From an uncultured Bacteroidia bacterium (GTDB lineage: Bacteria; Bacteroidota; Bacteroidia; Bacteroidales; F082): a stretch of DNA of 64,000 bases. The position numbers were made by a program, and so were the translations under genes. Positions within the stretch are counted from its first letter, which is position 1; each line of letters opens with the position of its first letter. Below, piece after piece: positions 61,130-64,000 of this stretch. The notes under the pieces were generated by a model. It saw only the letters and a program-made list of their open reading frames with translations, searched no databases and was not told the origin of the DNA. The stretch covers positions 123,740 to 187,739 of the forward strand of contig CADADR010000005.1 in NCBI GenBank assembly GCA_902786745.1. The letters run 5' to 3'.

Positions 61130-63531
61130 TCTCTGAGTTTTATGGTTACTGTTTCATTTCTTTTCAAATCAAACCACACCAAATAACCTTCGTCTACTTT
61201 GCGGAAATCGATGGCCTTGCCTTCAACGATGATGGGTTTAGTGCAAAGCAAAGTCAGGCCTTCAATGGATTCTCCTCTGTTAATGAGTCTAACCGTATTT
61301 TGGTCAATGATTTGATAATCAATATTGAGCAGCTTTTCGTAATAGCTGAGATATTGCTCGATGGTAGTCGGGAGAATCTTTTTTTCGTCGCGGAAGCGGG
61401 CGAGTTGGCTCAGCGCGAAGTTGAATCCTGGCATGGCCACTGCAGTGCCCTCCTCGTTGTATTGCCAAAAGGCGCGATAGGGATTGCTCCATGCTGGATA
61501 GACGTGCGTGATGAATACATTGTGATTGTCAACCAATCTCTGTAGGCGCGTCGAATCGAAATAGTAATACCATTCGCTGTCTTTGTTCACCTCCAAGGTC
61601 GAGGGTGTCGACCACAGCAGGAAGTCCTTACCGCTATTGGGCAAGGTGGTGATTTGCCGGTTGGGCAGGGCGTCGCCGAAGCCGTCGAAAGGTTGCACGA
61701 AATGTCCGTCGAAGTTATGGCTTTCCATGCGGTTTTCCTCGTAATAGGCGTTCCAAAGATATCGCACACCATTCTTTTCCCATAGCTCGGCAGCGTATTG
61801 AGGAGAATCGGGCAGCAGGCCGTCGCAAACCAAATCCTCGCGGTTCTTGTCGGAGCCGTTGTTGTAGCCATGGTCAATCCATGTCTTGGTGTCGAAATGC
61901 CGCTTCATGAAACGCATAGCCTTAGGGAACTCGTCGGGAAGGGTGGTATAAACCTCAGGAGTGTGGAGGCAAATCTCAAAGCCTTGCTTTTTGATGGTTT
62001 TCAGTAGTTTATAAAACTCGTTATCTGTCTTGATGGAAGCAACTGGCCCTTTGAAAAGTCCGTTGCTGGTCTTTTCGTTGGTCACATTGTCGGGATTCCA
62101 ATAGAACACGCTTTTCGTGACGGGGATATGATAATAGCAGAAGCCACCGACGGCATCTTCCGGTTTGGTGATGTTCTCATTTCCAAAGAGTACAGCGCGA
62201 TGAGTGCGTAAGTCGGTCCAGTCAGCATGTTCGGTGAAGATGAAGGCGGATTGATAGCCGTCCCAAACGGGCATAATGCGCGGCAAATCGTGGATGCTGT
62301 CGCCGATATGGACAATGAAATAATGATTGTCATTTTTTGCCACATAGATTTCACCGAGTCTTATTTCACTGGAATCGGGATGGACATAGTGAATGTTGTC
62401 GCATGAGACATCCTCAAAATAGTCCTCGATGGTATCGCAAAGCGGGTAATGAATCAAGGGATGGTCTCTCCAATAGTCCAGATTGATGTAGGCAATGCGA
62501 TGGGTGGCATCGAGTTGCATGGATGAGACTTTGGAGGGATGATAGAGGGTGAAACTGCGTGGGCCTTTGCCTATCGTGAACCCTTCCCTGTCGAGGTAGT
62601 ATTCGGATTGGAACACCGTGGTGTCGACATGTAGGTTGCGCCGATAGACGGTCAGGGTGCTGTCGATGAAGGGGATGACGAGTGTTCGCTGAAGTACTTT
62701 GCAGCTTTCCGAAAGGGTGCAGTTCAAAATGATTCTTTTTCCATGCGTCGGCAAAGGCACAATCCGATGGTCGGTCATCCTCATTAAGGTAGAACCAATT
62801 CGCGACCTGGCAAAGGCATAGTTGGGATTGCCCTGGAAGAGATTAAATTCTTGCAGGGTGTCGCCGTCGATGATGTATTCTTCATACATTCCGATGGGGT
62901 AGGTGATGGGAGCACTTTTGAGGTTGTAAGGGTCTTCCCGCAAAACACAATAGTTCTCGGGATCATAGTCTTTCTGTACAAGGCTGTCGATCTTGGGCAG
63001 GAAGCTATATTCCCAAGGCGTAACTTCCAACCTCGCATCATCGAAAACCAGCCTTTCCTTACCTTTATTCCAAACATAAACCTTTATCTCGCTGCCTTGC
63101 GTATAACAGGCAGGGAAGTTGAGGTCAAGTTGCACTTGCGACCATTCAGCCGTGTCGTTCATGTAATCTGAGAGAGGATAGGCTGCCCAATAGCGGTTGC
63201 GGATGGTGTCATCGATGCTCGCTACAATTTCGGCTTGGGTGTTGGCATCGGCCTTAAACAAGAAATCGTATTTGAAGCCGACATTTTGGTTGGGAAAATC
63301 CCTGCCTGCATTAATGCCGAAGCCTAAACCAAATTCATGGACGCTGTCGCAGATGCAGACGTAATTTTCTTCCGCTGCGCTACTGTCGGCCACGATATGA
63401 AGGTTGAACCAAGGTGTCATCCATTCATGGCGGTTCTCAAAGTCGTTGTAAAAGACCTGAGCCTTGGCCGTGAATGCAATAAACATGGCCGCACAAAGCA
63501 GTATGATTCTGGTGCAAAACCTCATTGGCAT
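61126..63531 (-). CDS. large secreted protein, function unknown
   Basis: 801 residues with a signal peptide (IILLCAAMFIAFTAKAQ). The N-terminal part (about 25-175) looks like a beta-sandwich carbohydrate- or cell-surface-binding module (VGFKYDFLFKADANTQAEIV, then KVYVWNKGKERLVFDDARLEV). The C-terminal half holds an alpha-beta region (LLKTIKKQGFEICLHTPEVYTT, IDHGYNNGSDKNREDL, FITHVYPAWSNPYRAFW) that recalls polysaccharide-deacetylase-type folds, but the metal motif is not clear. No T9SS sorting domain is visible. It overlaps purN by four bases and has a promoter at 63543-63550. Confidence 0.65.
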   Translation of the reverse strand: MPMRFCTRIILLCAAMFIAFTAKAQVFYNDFENRHEWMTPWFNLHIVADSSAAEENYVCICDSVHEFGLGFGINAGRDFPNQNVGFKYDFLFKADANTQAEIVASIDDTIRNRYWAAYPLSDYMNDTAEWSQVQLDLNFPACYTQGSEIKVYVWNKGKERLVFDDARLEVTPWEYSFLPKIDSLVQKDYDPENYCVLREDPYNLKSAPITYPIGMYEEYIIDGDTLQEFNLFQGNPNYAFARSRIGSTLMRMTDHRIVPLPTHGKRIILNCTLSESCKVLQRTLVIPFIDSTLTVYRRNLHVDTTVFQSEYYLDREGFTIGKGPRSFTLYHPSKVSSMQLDATHRIAYINLDYWRDHPLIHYPLCDTIEDYFEDVSCDNIHYVHPDSSEIRLGEIYVAKNDNHYFIVHIGDSIHDLPRIMPVWDGYQSAFIFTEHADWTDLRTHRAVLFGNENITKPEDAVGGFCYYHIPVTKSVFYWNPDNVTNEKTSNGLFKGPVASIKTDNEFYKLLKTIKKQGFEICLHTPEVYTTLPDEFPKAMRFMKRHFDTKTWIDHGYNNGSDKNREDLVCDGLLPDSPQYAAELWEKNGVRYLWNAYYEENRMESHNFDGHFVQPFDGFGDALPNRQITTLPNSGKDFLLWSTPSTLEVNKDSEWYYYFDSTRLQRLVDNHNVFITHVYPAWSNPYRAFWQYNEEGTAVAMPGFNFALSQLARFRDEKKILPTTIEQYLSYYEKLLNIDYQIIDQNTVRLINRGESIEGLTLLCTKPIIVEGKAIDFRKVDEGYLVWFDLKRNETVTIKLRE

Positions 63532-63542
63532 TATATTTTCGG

Positions 63543-63550
63543 CAAAAATA
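63543..63550 (-). promoter_or_regulatory. -7 box of the secreted-protein/purN transcript
   Basis: TATTTTTG on the minus strand, 11 bases before the ATG at 63531. Confidence 0.5.
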
Positions 63551-63836
63551 GTGTTTTTGTGCAGAATGCAAGTTCGCTTTCGGCAAAAAAATCCGCCCCT
63601 ATATTTATATTAATAAGGTGTGCTCCTTGAACGTGCTTTGTTGCCAGCGCAATGAACCGCTTTTTCCCCTAATAATTATGTCTTTTTTGCAGTGAACCTT
63701 GTCGAAAAATACTCATTTTTGGATAAAAACACCCATAATTAATCCAAAAGACATTAATAATTTGAAAAAGTTGATATTTGTAATATATTGATAAACAATG
63801 CAATGCAAAAAAGTTTCAAAATAATTGAAAAAAATG
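63551..63836. other. AT-rich intergenic region without a gene
   Basis: No coding sequence, RNA gene or clear repeat was seen. The AT-rich stretch at about 63730-63836, with runs of A and T, lies immediately upstream of the promoter at 63837-63866 and could act as an UP-like element. Confidence 0.5.
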
Positions 63837-63866
63837 TTGCGCGTATTGGAAAAAGCTGTACTTTTG
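63837..63866 (+). promoter_or_regulatory. strong promoter, likely of an rRNA operon
   Basis: TTG at 63837-63839 and TACTTTTG at 63859-63866 with 19 bases between, a good match to the Bacteroidota consensus, after a long A/T-rich upstream region. Confidence 0.7.
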
Positions 63867-64000
63867 CACCCGCTTTCGGAAGGAACGAGGGGGCGGAAGA
63901 GGGGAGAAAGCGAGAGTTCTTTGAAAGTCTGAGGCCAGCACAAGACCAGCGCCACTGAGAAGCGGCGCGAGGCAAGGAACCTTTTAACAAAGGAACACCA
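63867..64000 (+). ncRNA. probable leader of a 16S rRNA transcript, cut by the window end
   Basis: The segment is G/A-rich, has no reading frame, and contains GAGTTCTTTGAAAG, which resembles the anti-termination/processing leader of Bacteroidota rRNA operons, then CTTTTAACAAAGG near the end. The mature 16S start is not reached. The identification rests on this resemblance and the strong promoter. Confidence 0.55.

Noticed and set aside
63337..63630. Plus-strand open frame opposite the start of the large secreted protein
   Set aside because: It overlaps the signal-peptide region of the real gene and its promoter, and shows no domain.

Overview
The window reads as a chromosomal segment of an uncultured-type Bacteroidales (Bacteroidota). 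Supporting signs are: recurrent -7 boxes of the form TAnnTTTG, typical of Bacteroidota promoters; type IX secretion C-terminal sorting domains on two secreted proteins; the Bacteroidota forms of SufBCDS, CstA, CoaE, YitT and IorAB; a gingipain-type C25 peptidase; and a TonB-linked outer-membrane barrel. Base composition is moderate (roughly half G+C by eye). The exception is a visibly AT-richer block at about 47.1-50.2 kb. No transposase, integrase, phage gene or CRISPR array is visible.

Layout. 0-3.6 kb: the end of a YbbR-like gene, coaE and the iorAB pair. 3.6-6.8 kb (minus): cstA, a PepSY-like protein and prfB with its +1 frameshift. 6.9-13.9 kb (plus): a secreted leucine-rich-repeat protein, an ECF sigma factor with a membrane partner, a TraB/GumN protein and a large outer-membrane barrel. 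14.2-17.9 kb: a compact fatty-acid module (fabH-fabF-fabZ-acpP-fabG) behind a periodic repeat array. 18-23 kb (minus): LytTR regulator, recX, orphan EIIC, lipoprotein nicotinamidase, YgiQ. 23.1-31.2 kb: YitT, pepT and a group of polytopic membrane proteins (DUF2079, two GT39-like) with a PHP-like protein. 31.3-37.1 kb: the suf operon, interrupted by a third GT39-like gene. 37.1-42.4 kb (minus): hisS-hutH plus two small membrane proteins, and a beta-CASP nuclease. 42.5-47.1 kb (minus): C25 peptidase and hydE. 47.1-50.2 kb: a HigBA-type pair, a candidate structured RNA and three AT-rich genes. 50.3-54 kb: etfBA and an acyl-CoA dehydrogenase. 54-58.2 kb (minus): a papain-like protease with a chagasin-like inhibitor, then an MbnP/MbnH-like pair coupled to a radical SAM gene. 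58.3-63.5 kb: Smr protein, tRNA-Arg(CCG), a second YitT, purN and a large secreted protein. 63.8-64 kb: a strong promoter and what looks like an rRNA-operon leader running off the end.

The most distinctive theme is small repeat elements placed in frame inside protein genes. A 52-bp nested palindrome lies in the TIGR01212 radical SAM gene and has an intergenic sister at 3.6 kb. A 24-mer lies twice, in inverted orientation, in a GT39-like gene and once in hydE. A 7-mer tandem repeat lies in sufS, and related 7-mers flank the glycosyltransferase gene inserted into the suf operon and fill the fabF leader. The second theme is the candidate structured RNA at 47.93-48.09 kb, which has mutually exclusive helices and an apparent intrinsic terminator just before a membrane-protein gene.
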